A stretch of DNA of 64,000 nt, taken from the NCBI RefSeq assembly GCF_016801025.1, contig NZ_CP068983.1, forward strand, positions 868,001 to 932,000, read 5' to 3'. Below are positions 45,675-54,996 of the stretch, in pieces (the first letter of the stretch is position 1; every line of letters starts with the position of its first letter). The notes beneath the pieces are model-generated. The model searched no databases. It worked only from the letters and a program-made list of their open reading frames with translations, and was not told where the DNA came from. The position numbers and the translations under genes are program-made. The DNA is from Paradevosia shaoguanensis. Its GTDB lineage: Bacteria > Pseudomonadota > Alphaproteobacteria > Rhizobiales > Devosiaceae.

Positions 45675-45700
45675 AATGCGTCGCAGCTTTGGGACGCATT
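45675..45700. promoter_or_regulatory. Perfect inverted repeat touching the pncB start codon
   Basis: AATGCGTC (45675-45682), spacer GCAGCTTTGG, GACGCATT (45693-45700); ATG follows at once. The arms are 8 bp and perfect. The GGGA Shine-Dalgarno candidate (45691-45694) is partly inside the right arm, so it could be a protein operator or an RNA hairpin that limits translation. Confidence 0.6.
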
Positions 45701-47005
45701 ATGACCAGAACCGATATCGCCAGGCGGGTTTACAACCACACCTGGAAGCTGGACCCGATCATCCGGTCGCTACTGGATACGGATTTCTATAAGCTCCTGA
45801 TGCTGCAGATGATCTGGGGGCTCTACCCCCATGTCAACGCCACGTTCTCGCTGATCAACCGCACGACCTCGGTGCGGCTCGCCGACGAGATCGACGAAGG
45901 CGAATTGCGGGCGCAGCTCGACCATGCGCGCACGCTGCGCTTCTCCAAGAAAGAGATGATCTGGCTGGCCGGCAATACCTTTGCCGGGCGCAAGCAGATT
46001 TTCGAGCCGGAATTCCTGGCCTGGCTGGAGAACTTCCAGCTGCCCGAATACGAGCTGCACAAGCGCGACGGGCAGTATGAGCTGACCTTTGCCGGCCGCT
46101 GGGTCGAGACCACGATGTGGGAAATCCCGGCGCTCGCCATCATCAACGAATTGCGCTCGCGCGCGGCCATGAAGCAGTTCGGGCCGTTCGCGCTCGACGT
46201 GCTCTACGCGCGGGCCAAGGCCAAGATGTGGGCCAAGACCGAGCGGTTGAAGCAATTCCCGGACCTCAAGATTTCCGATTTCGGCACGCGCAGACGGCAT
46301 TCGTTCCTCTGGCAACGCTGGTGCGTGGAAGCCCTTAAGGAAGGGATCGGGGAGAGCTTTACCGGCACCTCGAACGTGCTGCTGGCCATGGATACGGACC
46401 TCGAGGCGCTTGGCACCAATGCCCATGAGCTGCCGATGGTGCTTGGAGCCCTGGCGACGAGCGACGAGGCCCTTCGCGCCGCGCCCTACGAGGTGCTGCA
46501 GGACTGGCGCAGCTATTACGGCGGGAACCTGCTGATCGTCCTCCCGGATGCCTTCGGCACGGCGGCGTTCCTGCGCGACGCGCCCGATTGGGTCGCGGAC
46601 TGGACGGGGTTCCGGCCCGACAGCGCCCCGGCTATCGAGGGCGGCGAAAAGATCATTTCGTGGTGGAAGGCCAAGGGGAAGGACCCGCGCGAAAAGCTGC
46701 TGATCTTCTCGGATGGGCTCGACGTCGACATGATCATCGAGGCGTACGAGCATTTCGAGGGCCGCGTGCGGATGAGCTTTGGCTGGGGCACGAACCTCAC
46801 CAATGATTTCGAGGGTTGCGCGCCGGTGCCGACCAATGGGCTCAAGGCAATTTCGCTGGTGTGCAAGGTGACCTCGGCCAATGGGCGACCGGCGGTCAAA
46901 CTCTCGGACAATCCCGAGAAGGCGACCGGGGATCGTCGCGAGATCGAGCGGTACCTGCGGGTGTTCGGCGAAGAAGACCGCGTGGCGCATGCGGTGAAGG
47001 TTTAG
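45701..47005 (+). CDS. pncB: Nicotinate phosphoribosyltransferase
   Basis: A 434-residue NAPRTase with [39 protein letters not shown], the autophosphorylated His in [13 protein letters not shown], and ISFGWGTNL-like [15 protein letters not shown] for phosphoribosyl binding. It makes nicotinate mononucleotide from nicotinate and PRPP with ATP hydrolysis in NAD salvage. ATG 45701 follows a perfect inverted repeat directly. It is a single gene. Confidence 0.96.
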   Translation: MTRTDIARRVYNHTWKLDPIIRSLLDTDFYKLLMLQMIWGLYPHVNATFSLINRTTSVRLADEIDEGELRAQLDHARTLRFSKKEMIWLAGNTFAGRKQIFEPEFLAWLENFQLPEYELHKRDGQYELTFAGRWVETTMWEIPALAIINELRSRAAMKQFGPFALDVLYARAKAKMWAKTERLKQFPDLKISDFGTRRRHSFLWQRWCVEALKEGIGESFTGTSNVLLAMDTDLEALGTNAHELPMVLGALATSDEALRAAPYEVLQDWRSYYGGNLLIVLPDAFGTAAFLRDAPDWVADWTGFRPDSAPAIEGGEKIISWWKAKGKDPREKLLIFSDGLDVDMIIEAYEHFEGRVRMSFGWGTNLTNDFEGCAPVPTNGLKAISLVCKVTSANGRPAVKLSDNPEKATGDRREIERYLRVFGEEDRVAHAVKV

Positions 47006-47012
47006 GGACGCG

Positions 47013-47086
47013 GCACTTCCCCAGTTTCCCCACCACGGAACTTCTGGGCCCCGGCTCTGCGGCCGGGGAAGTCCGGTGGTGGGGTG
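47013..47086. repeat. Family B palindromic repeat, copy 5 (partial)
   Basis: Only the outer part is kept: CACTTCCCC, then TGGGCCCCGGCTCTGCGGCC ending GGGGAAGT. It has the exact 14-mer TGGGCCCCGGCTCT at 47045-47058 (+). The CTCCACTCGAGTGGAG central hairpin is missing. Confidence 0.8.
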
Positions 47087-47114
47087 AGATAGAACGCCAG
47101 CGCCGCGCTTGCCT

Positions 47115-48392
47115 TTACGCCTCCGTCAACCGCTCCACCGGCTTCCCTGCCTTTTTTAACGACATGCGCAGCAGCGGCGCCGTCATCACGGTGGTGCATA
47201 CCGCCATCACTACCAGCATGGTGAAAACCTTTGGCGGGATGATGCCCAGGCTGAGGCCCAGGTTCAGCACGATCAGTTCCATGAGCGCCCGCGTATTCAT
47301 CAGCACGCCAAGCGTCGAGGCATTGGCCGGATTTACGCCCGCTGCTCGCGCGGCCAGCGTTACCGGCACGATCTTGGCCAGCACCGCTACCGCGACGATC
47401 AAGAGGCACCAGGCCCAGTCGGTGAGCGTCGTCAGGCCGAGGACGTTGGTGCGCAGGCCCGTATAGGTGAAGAAGATCGGCAGGAAGAAGACCAGTACGA
47501 ACTGGCCGATCTGCCGCCGCCAGGCCTGGGCGAATTCCTCGTGCCTATGGAAGAGCAGGCCGAGGAGAAAGCCGCCGAAGATGGTGAAGACTCCAAGCCG
47601 CTCAGTGGCAATGCCGGCGAGGAAAATGCCGGCCAGCACGATGGCGAGGAGGTTGGAGGAAATCTCGCCGTCCTTGATCGGCCAGCGCTTGAGCAGCCAA
47701 TCTGCGATCGGGCGGCCGAGGAAGAAGAGGACGAGCATGAGCACGATCAGACCGCCTACCTGCAGCGCGGTATGCGTCGGTGAAAAGCTCGAAGCGGCGT
47801 AAGCGGCGACGCCCGCCAGCAGTACCCAGCCCGTGACATCGTTGATGGCTGCGGCCGAGATGGCGACGACGCCGATCTCATCGCGCGTGAGGCCGTATTC
47901 GCGCAGGATGCGGCCCATGGTGGGAAGCGCCGTGATGCAGAGCGCCACGCCGATGAAAAGCGAAAAGGCCAGCCGGTCGATTTCTGGCGCCAGCACCGGG
48001 GCGATGAACCACCCGAGAACGGCGCCCGCAAGCGTCGGCACGATGATGCTGGCAGCCGCCACATAACCGACAGCGCGGCTGTTATGGCTGCGACGCAGGT
48101 GACGGAAGTCGAAATCGCAGCCGAGCTGGAACATGAGGAAGATGAGCCCGATCTGGCTCAGCACCAGCATGGGCGTGGCAGCGACGGGATCGAAGATGGC
48201 GGCCGAAAGATCAGGCCAGAAATGGCCGAGCAGCGACGGCCCCAGCAGCAGCCCGGCAACGATCTCGCCCACCGCCCGCGGCTGGCCGAGGAGGCGCGCA
48301 AGATTGCCCGCCAGGCGCGCCGCCGCCACGATTACGATGAGCTGGAGGAGCGTGGCGACGACGAGCAGCTCGGTTTGCTGGACGTTCTGCAA
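47115..48392 (-). CDS. CPA2 family cation/proton antiporter
   Basis: A 425-residue Na+/H+ or K+/H+ exchanger of the Kef/CPA2 type with about twelve helices. It has LLGQPRAVGEIVAGLLLGPS, the ion-site region AISAAAINDVTGWVLLAG with the Asn-Asp pair, and VLMNTRALMELIVLNLGLSL. It lacks the C-terminal RCK/TrkA-N domain of KefB/KefC. The gene starts 3 nt after the YARHG-domain protein stop, so the two are an operon. Confidence 0.92.
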   Translation of the reverse strand: MQNVQQTELLVVATLLQLIVIVAAARLAGNLARLLGQPRAVGEIVAGLLLGPSLLGHFWPDLSAAIFDPVAATPMLVLSQIGLIFLMFQLGCDFDFRHLRRSHNSRAVGYVAAASIIVPTLAGAVLGWFIAPVLAPEIDRLAFSLFIGVALCITALPTMGRILREYGLTRDEIGVVAISAAAINDVTGWVLLAGVAAYAASSFSPTHTALQVGGLIVLMLVLFFLGRPIADWLLKRWPIKDGEISSNLLAIVLAGIFLAGIATERLGVFTIFGGFLLGLLFHRHEEFAQAWRRQIGQFVLVFFLPIFFTYTGLRTNVLGLTTLTDWAWCLLIVAVAVLAKIVPVTLAARAAGVNPANASTLGVLMNTRALMELIVLNLGLSLGIIPPKVFTMLVVMAVCTTVMTAPLLRMSLKKAGKPVERLTEA

Positions 48393-48395
48393 GGT

Positions 48396-48722
48396 TTACT
48401 GGCAGCCCTTGGCCTTTTCGACCGACTGGATGGTGGCGATGTTCTGGCGCTCGATGGCGTTGAGCTTCACGCCCGCCTGATCATCGACATAGCAGCCCTT
48501 GTTGCCGAAATAGCTGATGGCGCGCTGGGTTTTGAAGCAATAGCCGTTCTGGTGGTAGATCGAATTGCGCAGATCCCAGAGGACCTGGCACGAAAACTGG
48601 CGCAGATCGATCTTGCGGAAGGTGTCGCTGTCATCGCAACCGATCTGCTCATAGCAATTGGCCATGGCCGGACCAGCCGCGAGAACCATCGCCAGGGCGA
48701 CGGCTAAAGTCCTGATATGCAT
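48396..48722 (-). CDS. Secreted YARHG-domain protein
   Basis: A 108-residue protein with a signal peptide (LAVALAMVLAAGPAMA) and a YARHG-type domain: LWDLRNSIYHQNGYCFKTQR, ISYFGNKGCYVDD, then LNAIERQNI. Six cysteines suggest disulfides in the periplasm. YARHG domains are thought to act at the cell envelope, but no activity is known. ATG 48722 has GGGAGGGA upstream; the longer frame to 48809 has none. It is directly followed by the antiporter gene. Confidence 0.82.
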   Translation of the reverse strand: MHIRTLAVALAMVLAAGPAMANCYEQIGCDDSDTFRKIDLRQFSCQVLWDLRNSIYHQNGYCFKTQRAISYFGNKGCYVDDQAGVKLNAIERQNIATIQSVEKAKGCQ

Positions 48723-48906
48723 TGGAAGTCCCTCCCTTGCCCCCACTCTAGTGAGCACGAAATCGCTGGCGCGGAAAGCGGCAACACGCCGGTGCGGTTT
48801 ATCGAACAATGCCTTCGGTTTGGCTTACATGGTCGAACGGCATGGTTGGGACTATATCTTGGGGCAATGATACGGCGCTCCCCGAGGAGGCCGGAAGGAG
48901 ACAAAG

Positions 48907-49824
48907 ATGATTGATGCAAGCGTGCAGACCGCAGTCCGCTCCGCGCCGATCCTGCCCCTCACCACCAAGCTGGGCCCGGTGCACATCGCGGTGACCGACC
49001 GCAACCGAGCCCTCGCCATCTGGCAGGACGTGGTGGGGCTCGACATCGTCAGCGAGCATGAGAACGTCCTCGAACTGGGCGTGGGCAACACGGTGCTGAT
49101 CGTGCTCGAAACAGGCGCGAACCGCCCCGTCGTACCGCGGACGATCGGCCTCTACCACGTGGCCGTTCACGTGCCGACCCGTGCCGACCTGGCGCAGATG
49201 GCCGTGCGCGCCCTTCAGCGCGGCGTGCGGATTTCGCCGACCGACCACCTGGTTTCGGAAGCCATCTATCTCTGGGATCTAGACGGCAACGGCATCGAGA
49301 TCACGTTCGAGACCCCTTGGCGCGGCCATCTGGGCGACCCGGAAACCGGGCACTATGCCATCACGGTCGACGGCAAGCCGCATTCGGGACGCGACCCGAT
49401 CGATCTCGACGGGCTCCTGGCCGAACTCGGCGAAAAGCCGGTACTGGCGACCCGTATGCCGGCCGGTACGCGGATCGGGCACGTGCATGTGCATGTGAAC
49501 GACCTCGAAAAGGCGATGGTCTTCTATCGCGACGTGATCGGCTTTGCCGGGTTCCTGCTCATCCATTCGTTCGGAATGGGCGATGTCGGGCTCGACTACA
49601 TGCCCCACACGCTGGCCTTCAACATCTGGTCCGGCCCCAATGCCGTGCTGCCCCCGGCGGGCGCGGCGGGGCTGCGGTGGTTCACCATCGTGGTGCCGGA
49701 TGCCCAGACGCTGGCCGGCGTCCGCTCGCGTCTCGAAGGCGCCGGCGCACCGGTGAGCGAGATCGCTGGCGGCATCGAAACGCAGGACCCGTTCGGAAAC
49801 CGGCTGCAGGTGCTGGTGGGGTAA
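48907..49824 (+). CDS. VOC family ring-cleavage dioxygenase-like protein
   Basis: A 305-residue protein of two glyoxalase/bleomycin-resistance/dioxygenase (VOC) modules: about residues 22-150 (LGPVHIAVTDRNRALAIWQD) and 190-303 (IGHVHVHVNDLEKAMVFYRD). It resembles CatE/YfiE-type catechol 2,3-dioxygenase-like proteins; possible metal ligands are the His in PVHIAV or HVHVHV, His in HSFG and Glu in GIEITFE. The substrate is unknown. AAGGAG precedes ATG 48907. It is a single gene. Confidence 0.85.
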   Translation: MIDASVQTAVRSAPILPLTTKLGPVHIAVTDRNRALAIWQDVVGLDIVSEHENVLELGVGNTVLIVLETGANRPVVPRTIGLYHVAVHVPTRADLAQMAVRALQRGVRISPTDHLVSEAIYLWDLDGNGIEITFETPWRGHLGDPETGHYAITVDGKPHSGRDPIDLDGLLAELGEKPVLATRMPAGTRIGHVHVHVNDLEKAMVFYRDVIGFAGFLLIHSFGMGDVGLDYMPHTLAFNIWSGPNAVLPPAGAAGLRWFTIVVPDAQTLAGVRSRLEGAGAPVSEIAGGIETQDPFGNRLQVLVG

Positions 49825-49844
49825 GGACGCAAGGGGGTGTGGCT

Positions 49845-49963
49845 CACCCCCTCCCAACCTCCCCCGCAAGGGGGGAGGTGCTATCCGTGGTTGTCGAATG
49901 CTTCGTGCGTAAGCAACTGGATCGAAACACCTCCCCCCTTGCGGGGGAGGTCGGGAGGGGGGA
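49845..49963. repeat. Family A-prime inverted-pair repeat
   Basis: CCCCCTCCCAACCTCCCCCG then CAAGGGGGGAGGTG, a centre with CGTGGTTGTC and AAGCAACTGGATCGAAACAC, then CTCCCCCCTTGCGGGGGAGG and TCGGGAGGGGGG. It has the same order and near-identical centre as 37946-38063, showing a conserved 120-nt element. Confidence 0.85.
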
Positions 49964-50010
49964 CGCACCGCTCCCGATTTCGGCTATGATCCTTCCAAAA
50001 GGGAGTCGTC

Positions 50011-51009
50011 ATGCGAGCCGTTTCCTGTCTCGCGCCGGGTGAACTGGCGTTGATCGATATTGCGCCGCCGGAGCTGGAACCGGGCTGGGTGCGCGCGCGC
50101 GTCGCCCATATTGGCATCTGCGGCACGGACTACCACATCCTCGAAGGCACCCATCCCTTCCTCGAATATCCCCGCATCATGGGCCACGAGCTCTCGGGCA
50201 CCGTGCTCGATGCCAATGGCGGCGACTTTGCCGTCGGCGATCCGGTGGTCATCAATCCCTACCTCCCCTGCTACCACTGTCCCGCCTGCCGCGAGGGCAA
50301 GACCAATTGCTGCGAGTCGCTCAAGGTCATCGGCGTCCATAGCGATGGCGGCATGACCGAGGAAATCGTCATGCCGGCCGCCAACCTCTACCCCGCGACG
50401 GGACTGAGCCTGCGCGATGCGGCCATGGTGGAATTCCTCGCCATCGGCGCCCACGCCGTGCGACGGGCGGAGATCAAGCCGGGCAATCGCGTGCTGGTCG
50501 TAGGCGGCGGGCCGATCGGGCTGGGCGTCGCGTTCTTCGCCTGGATCGCGGGTGGTGAAGTGGCGCTGCTCGATACCGCGCCGGACAAGCTCGAGTCCGC
50601 ACGGCACTTCGGTTTCATGCCGGTGGGGCTGGATGATCTCGAAAGCCCGGGCTTCCTTGCCACCAGGGGTTCGGGGTTCGATGCGGTGTTCGACGCCACC
50701 GGCTCGATCCGGGCGATGAACGCCTCGATCGCGCACACCCGCAACGGCGGCTCCTACACGCTGGTCGGGGTGATCAAGGGCGATCTCGTCTGGTCGGACC
50801 CGGACGTGCATCGCAAGGAGCTCACCATCCGTGCCTCGCGCAACGCGACGCGGGAAGACTTCGACCATGTGATGGATTCGATCCGCAAGGGTCTGGTGCC
50901 AACGGACCGGCTGGCCACCCATGCCACCACCCTCGACAACGTTGCCCGCGACATGCCGGTCTGGATGCATGAACGCCGCGGGCTCATCAAGGCGATCATT
51001 ACAGTATGA
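50011..51009 (+). CDS. Zinc-dependent alcohol dehydrogenase family protein
   Basis: A 332-residue MDR enzyme. The catalytic zinc site is in HIGICGTDYHILEG and IMGHELSGTV, the structural zinc cysteines in PCYHCPACREGKTNCCES, and the NAD motif in VLVVGGGPIGLGVAFFAW. It resembles L-idonate/galactonate-type sugar alcohol dehydrogenases; the substrate is not certain. The stop overlaps the next gene as ATGA. Confidence 0.9.
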   Translation: MRAVSCLAPGELALIDIAPPELEPGWVRARVAHIGICGTDYHILEGTHPFLEYPRIMGHELSGTVLDANGGDFAVGDPVVINPYLPCYHCPACREGKTNCCESLKVIGVHSDGGMTEEIVMPAANLYPATGLSLRDAAMVEFLAIGAHAVRRAEIKPGNRVLVVGGGPIGLGVAFFAWIAGGEVALLDTAPDKLESARHFGFMPVGLDDLESPGFLATRGSGFDAVFDATGSIRAMNASIAHTRNGGSYTLVGVIKGDLVWSDPDVHRKELTIRASRNATREDFDHVMDSIRKGLVPTDRLATHATTLDNVARDMPVWMHERRGLIKAIITV

Positions 51010-51557
51010 CCATGCTCACAGCCCAAGACGTGATCCAGTTCTGGTTTCATGAATGCACCTATGAAGACTGGTTCGGCGGCAAGGCCGAATTCGATGCCCG
51101 CCTCAAGGAGCGCTTCCACGAGACTTTCGGGCACGTGGCCAAGGGCGAGGCCTGGACCTGGCGCGTAACGCCCGATGGACGGCTTGCCGAGGTGATCGTG
51201 CTCGACCAGTTCTCCCGCCAGTTCCATCGCGGCGAGGCACAGGCTTTCGCGCAGGACGGCATGGCACTGGTGCTGGCCCAGGAAGCGGTAGCCGGCGGCC
51301 ATGACATGCAGGTGCCGCTCGAATGGCGGACGTTCTTCTACATGCCCTACATGCACTCGGAATCGCTCGCCGTGCACGAGGCGGCCAGGCCGCTGTTCGA
51401 GGGGCTGGGGAAAGAGGATACGCTCAAGTATGAGCTGGACCACGCGGAGATCGTGCGCCGGTTCGGCCGGTTCCCCAAGCGGAACGCGGCGCTCGGACGG
51501 GTGAGTACGCCGGAGGAAGCGGCGTATATCGCTGAGATCGGGGATCGGATGTTTTAG
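51006..51557 (+). CDS. DUF924 family protein
   Basis: A 183-residue protein of DUF924, an alpha-helical TPR-like family: DVIQFWFHE at the start, then VIVLDQFSRQFHRGEAQAFA and FFYMPYMHSESLAVHE, followed by FGRFPKRNAALGR. All typical landmarks are present. The function is unknown. It overlaps the zinc dehydrogenase gene by 4 nt. Confidence 0.92.
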   Translation: MTMLTAQDVIQFWFHECTYEDWFGGKAEFDARLKERFHETFGHVAKGEAWTWRVTPDGRLAEVIVLDQFSRQFHRGEAQAFAQDGMALVLAQEAVAGGHDMQVPLEWRTFFYMPYMHSESLAVHEAARPLFEGLGKEDTLKYELDHAEIVRRFGRFPKRNAALGRVSTPEEAAYIAEIGDRMF

Positions 51558-51579
51558 GGGGCCCTCCCCTCGGGCTAAC

Positions 51580-52587
51580 CTACCTGCCCCACTTCTCCCA
51601 CCAAGTCGGCGACACATCCCCTGCCGCCGGCGTCGCCAGGTAAATCGCGCGCGCCATTGCTCGCGCCAAGCATACCGCCGCCGCGTGCCCGAGGTGGATC
51701 GTGTTGAGGATCGGGTCTTCCAGCGGCACATCGCAAGTCGAGACCGCGAAGACCAGGTCCCCGTCGACCGGCGTGTGGCTCGGGCTCGCGCCGCGGGCGA
51801 TGCCGTCCTGGGCGGCGACGGCGAGGCGCTTGGTCTGGGCCTTGGTCAGCACGGCATCGGTGGCGACGATGGCGATGGTAGTGTTGGCGATGGGGTTCAT
51901 CAGCGCATCGCGCTTTGAGCGGGCGGTCTGGGCAAAGCTGAGCGCTCCCGTATAGGGGCCGAGATTGCCGAATTCGCCATCGATCTCGTAAGGCGCAGCC
52001 CAGAAATTGGGATTATCGCCCATGGTGACCGAGCCTGTAGGATTTGCCGCAACCAGCGCGCCGATGGTGTGGCCGCTGGGGAGCACGATGGAGGCGGAGC
52101 CCAGGCCGCCCTTGAGATTGGCCGTGAGGGCACCCGTGCCGGCACCGGTAGTGCCGAGGGCGAAGTCTTCGCCGGCGCTGGCAAGCGCCCTCGCGCCCAG
52201 GGCGCGATAGGGGTTTTCGGCCCAGCTCTTGTCGCCGCCGTTGAGGAGATCGAAGATGATGGCGCCGGGCACGATGGGCACGGTGGCGCTTTCGACGCGG
52301 AAGCCGCGACCGCGCTTACGCAGTTCATCCATGACCCCGGCAGCAGCATCGAGGCCGAAGGCCGAACCGCCCGAGAGAACAAGGGCGTCGACGCCTTCGA
52401 CCAGCTTGTCGGGAGCGAGAAGCTCGGTCTCGCGCGAACCGGGCGAGCCGCCCATGACGTCGACCGAGGCGATAAAGGGCTTGTCGCCGACAAGGACGGT
52501 GGTGCCGGATTTGACTGTGTGGTCCTCGGCATTGCCCACATAGAGGCCTTTGACGTCGGTGATGAGATTGCGCGGACCCTGGCGCAT
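51580..52587 (-). CDS. P1 family (S58) peptidase, DmpA-like
   Basis: A 335-residue protein of the P1/S58 Ntn-hydrolase family. It has NLITDVKGLYVGNAEDH, GGSPGSRETELLAPDKLVEG, LSGGSAFGLDAAAGVMDELR and NPTGSVTMGD. Members are aminopeptidases or beta-peptidases that self-cleave before a nucleophilic Ser or Thr; here the expected residue lies in a segment such as IANTTIAIVATDA. The substrate is unknown. It is convergent with the DUF924 gene. Confidence 0.87.
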   Translation of the reverse strand: MRQGPRNLITDVKGLYVGNAEDHTVKSGTTVLVGDKPFIASVDVMGGSPGSRETELLAPDKLVEGVDALVLSGGSAFGLDAAAGVMDELRKRGRGFRVESATVPIVPGAIIFDLLNGGDKSWAENPYRALGARALASAGEDFALGTTGAGTGALTANLKGGLGSASIVLPSGHTIGALVAANPTGSVTMGDNPNFWAAPYEIDGEFGNLGPYTGALSFAQTARSKRDALMNPIANTTIAIVATDAVLTKAQTKRLAVAAQDGIARGASPSHTPVDGDLVFAVSTCDVPLEDPILNTIHLGHAAAVCLARAMARAIYLATPAAGDVSPTWWEKWGR

Positions 52588-52615
52588 GGCGTCCCCCCTT
52601 CGGTAGTTTTCTTAT

Positions 52616-53971
52616 TCAGGCGTAGCGGCGGGCGGCGGCTTGGGCGGCCTCCTCCGGCTTGCCGAGTTTCTCGTAGACCATTGCGAGCGCGCGGTTAAGC
52701 GGCACGCCATCGGGGTCCCAGGTGCGGCGCATTTCGAGCAACTGCCGGGCGATGGCCCAGTTGCCGGCCTTCAGATGCGCATCGAGCAGGATCTGCCCGA
52801 AAAGATCGCGCTGCGCATGGCTGCCGCCGATTTGGGCGATGCGCGGATTAGCGACCGAGAGGTATCTGACCGCCTCCCCGTAATTGCCGCGCGCATGGGC
52901 GAGGACACCCCGGCAACCGGGCAGTACCACGTCGTGCCAGACGAGGCGATCGAAAGCGTCGGCGCTGCGGGCCTTTTCTTCCACCGCCTGCATGAGCAGG
53001 TCGGCTTCGACCCGCTCGGCGCGGGCGAGGCCATAGAGATACTGAATGGTTAGGAAGGGCTGGATAGTGTCGCGGGCGCGGCTGCGCATGTGGTTGGCCA
53101 CGTCTTCCCAGCGATTGCCGACATTCATGCCGGCGATCTCCATGCGGGCGAGGAGCGAGACGGCGCCAACCTGATCCTGCGAATAGTCCTTTTCCTGGCC
53201 CCAGACGTGCAGGTCGTAGGCATCGAAGACGGACTGCTCGTCGCCCAACGAGATGTGGAACAGTGCCTTGTGCCACCAATTATGGGTGTACATGAAGGAG
53301 TTGAGATCTACCCAGGTTCTCGAAGCGTCGCCCATGAACTGAACGCCTTCGCGCACGCGCCCCTGCGAGAGCATGACATGGGCCAGGGCATGCTGGGCCC
53401 AGGGTTCCTTTTCCTTGAGGGAGAGTGCCTTGCGGGCGGCGGTCTCGGCCTTTTCGATCTCGTGCATCTGCTCGTAGCCGAAGGCCAGCATGCCGTGGAC
53501 ATGCGGATTCTCCGGGCTGGAGGCTTCGATCTTGCGGGCAATGCGCAGCATCGAGGCGGCATCGCCCCGGTTGAAGCTGAAATACTGGTGGAGTTTAGCC
53601 GAGGCGAGATCGGTGGGGAATTCATCCACGATCTGCTCGCCGATAGCCTGAACGCCGGGGATGTCGCCGGCGATCCAGCGTTCGAGCTGGGCCAGCATCA
53701 TGATTTCGCGGCGGTTGGCTCCGCCGGCGCTCTGTTGGGCGCGGGCGAGATAGAGCGCGGCCTGGTCTTCGGCGCCCGCGGCCTCGAGGAACATCCAGGA
53801 GAAGCCGGCATAGATCTGCGCGATGGTCGAATCCGGGTCGGCATCGGCAGCGCCCAGGACATTGGCCGCCTTCTTCTCGTAAGCCAGGAAGCCCGAGACG
53901 AAATCATCGATACCGGAAAGCGCCGCATCGCTGGCGGCGCTGATGGAATTGCCGAGGGCGTCCTGCGCCAT
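52616..53971 (-). CDS. TTC38-like tetratricopeptide repeat protein
   Basis: A 451-residue protein with degenerate TPRs resembling eukaryotic TTC38. Landmarks are KLHQYFSFNRGDAASMLRIA, HGMLAFGYEQMHEIEKAETA, WAQHALAHVMLSQGRVREGV and THNWWHKALFHISLGDEQSV. It has no signal peptide, so it is cytoplasmic. The H-x-W-W-H-x-A pattern is a family mark, but no activity is established. The gene is 28 nt upstream of the S58 peptidase on the same strand, so probably cotranscribed. Confidence 0.85.
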   Translation of the reverse strand: MAQDALGNSISAASDAALSGIDDFVSGFLAYEKKAANVLGAADADPDSTIAQIYAGFSWMFLEAAGAEDQAALYLARAQQSAGGANRREIMMLAQLERWIAGDIPGVQAIGEQIVDEFPTDLASAKLHQYFSFNRGDAASMLRIARKIEASSPENPHVHGMLAFGYEQMHEIEKAETAARKALSLKEKEPWAQHALAHVMLSQGRVREGVQFMGDASRTWVDLNSFMYTHNWWHKALFHISLGDEQSVFDAYDLHVWGQEKDYSQDQVGAVSLLARMEIAGMNVGNRWEDVANHMRSRARDTIQPFLTIQYLYGLARAERVEADLLMQAVEEKARSADAFDRLVWHDVVLPGCRGVLAHARGNYGEAVRYLSVANPRIAQIGGSHAQRDLFGQILLDAHLKAGNWAIARQLLEMRRTWDPDGVPLNRALAMVYEKLGKPEEAAQAAARRYA

Positions 53972-54059
53972 GATGGTTTAACCTATTGGTCAGGCTCCAA
54001 AATTGCAAAGTCCGGGAGGCTTGTCTAGATTCCCGAGCCTTCACAATCGGGAATGCACA

Positions 54060-54845
54060 ATGCCGCAATTTACGAGCCGGGGCGCCGTAGTTCACTACGA
54101 GATCGCGGGCAGTGGCCCGCCGGTGCTGATGCTGGCCGGAACGGCCAGCGACGGCGCCAGTTGGGCCCCGCTCACCGAACGGCTCCAGGACCGGTTCACC
54201 CTCATCCTCCCCGATAATCGCGGCTCGGGCCGGACGCAATCGGAAGGCGAGATCGGCGTGGCCGACATGATCGCGGATCATGCCGCGCTCATCGACCATC
54301 TCGGCTACGAACAGGTGGCCGTGGTCGGCCACTCGCTGGGTGGCTATCTGGGCTTGGCGCTGGCCGCTCAACATCCCCAAAAGGTGTCGCGGCTGATCAC
54401 GATGGCCAATAGCGACCGGTTCGGCGCCAAGGAAGTTGCCCTGTTTCGCGACATGGCTACTCTCTACGGCCAGATCGCGCCGCAACTCTGGTTCGCGCTG
54501 CTCTATCAATGGCTGTTTGCCGATGGCTTTTTCGCCAGCCCGGCCAATGTCGCGGCCGCGGCGGAGGCATCGACGAACTATCCCTACCGGCAAAGCCCCG
54601 AAGATTTCGCCCGGCAGGTGCGCGCACTCGAAACGGCCGGTCCGCTGGATGTGAGCCGCATGCGGTGCCCAACGCTAGCGATCGCCGCCGGTCTCGACCT
54701 CCTGGTGCCGCCCTCGCGGGTGCTCGCGGCCCATGTGGGGATCGGGCAGTTGACCACCGTGGTGGTCGAAGGCGCGGGCCATTCGGTGCACTGGGAGCAA
54801 CCGGCGCGCGTGGCTGGGGTGGTGCGGGAGTTTCTTGAGGGGTGA
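54060..54845 (+). CDS. Alpha/beta hydrolase
   Basis: A 262-residue alpha/beta-hydrolase. The nucleophile elbow is VVGHSLGGYLGLALA, the acid is Asp in AAGLDLLVPPS and the His is in GAGHSVHWEQP; the oxyanion region is LMLAGTASDGASW. The substrate is unknown; 3-oxoadipate enol-lactonase-like proteins look similar. ATG 54060 is used rather than the open extension to 54003. It is divergent from the TPR gene. Confidence 0.9.
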   Translation: MPQFTSRGAVVHYEIAGSGPPVLMLAGTASDGASWAPLTERLQDRFTLILPDNRGSGRTQSEGEIGVADMIADHAALIDHLGYEQVAVVGHSLGGYLGLALAAQHPQKVSRLITMANSDRFGAKEVALFRDMATLYGQIAPQLWFALLYQWLFADGFFASPANVAAAAEASTNYPYRQSPEDFARQVRALETAGPLDVSRMRCPTLAIAAGLDLLVPPSRVLAAHVGIGQLTTVVVEGAGHSVHWEQPARVAGVVREFLEG

Positions 54846-54930
54846 TCTGGGAGGCGCACCCAGCAAACGCCACTACCACCAACTCCACTCAAGCCTCCAC
54901 CGCCCACCACACAACCTGCCCCACCCCGAT

Positions 54931-54996
54931 CTTCCCCGGGCGAAGACCCGGGGCCTATTGCACCGCGCCACTCGAGTGGCGCAATCCGTGGGCCCC
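54931..54996. repeat. Family B repeat, left part, cut by the IS110 element
   Basis: CCCCGGGCGAAGACCCGGGG, CTATTGCACCG, GCCACTCGAGTGGC and finally TGGGCCCC (54989-54996), where the IS begins. The other part (CCGGATCAAGTCCGGGAAGT, 56096 onward) stands on the far side. Joining the two gives a complete family B copy with the third hairpin CCCGGA/TCAAG/TCCGGG. Confidence 0.85.
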
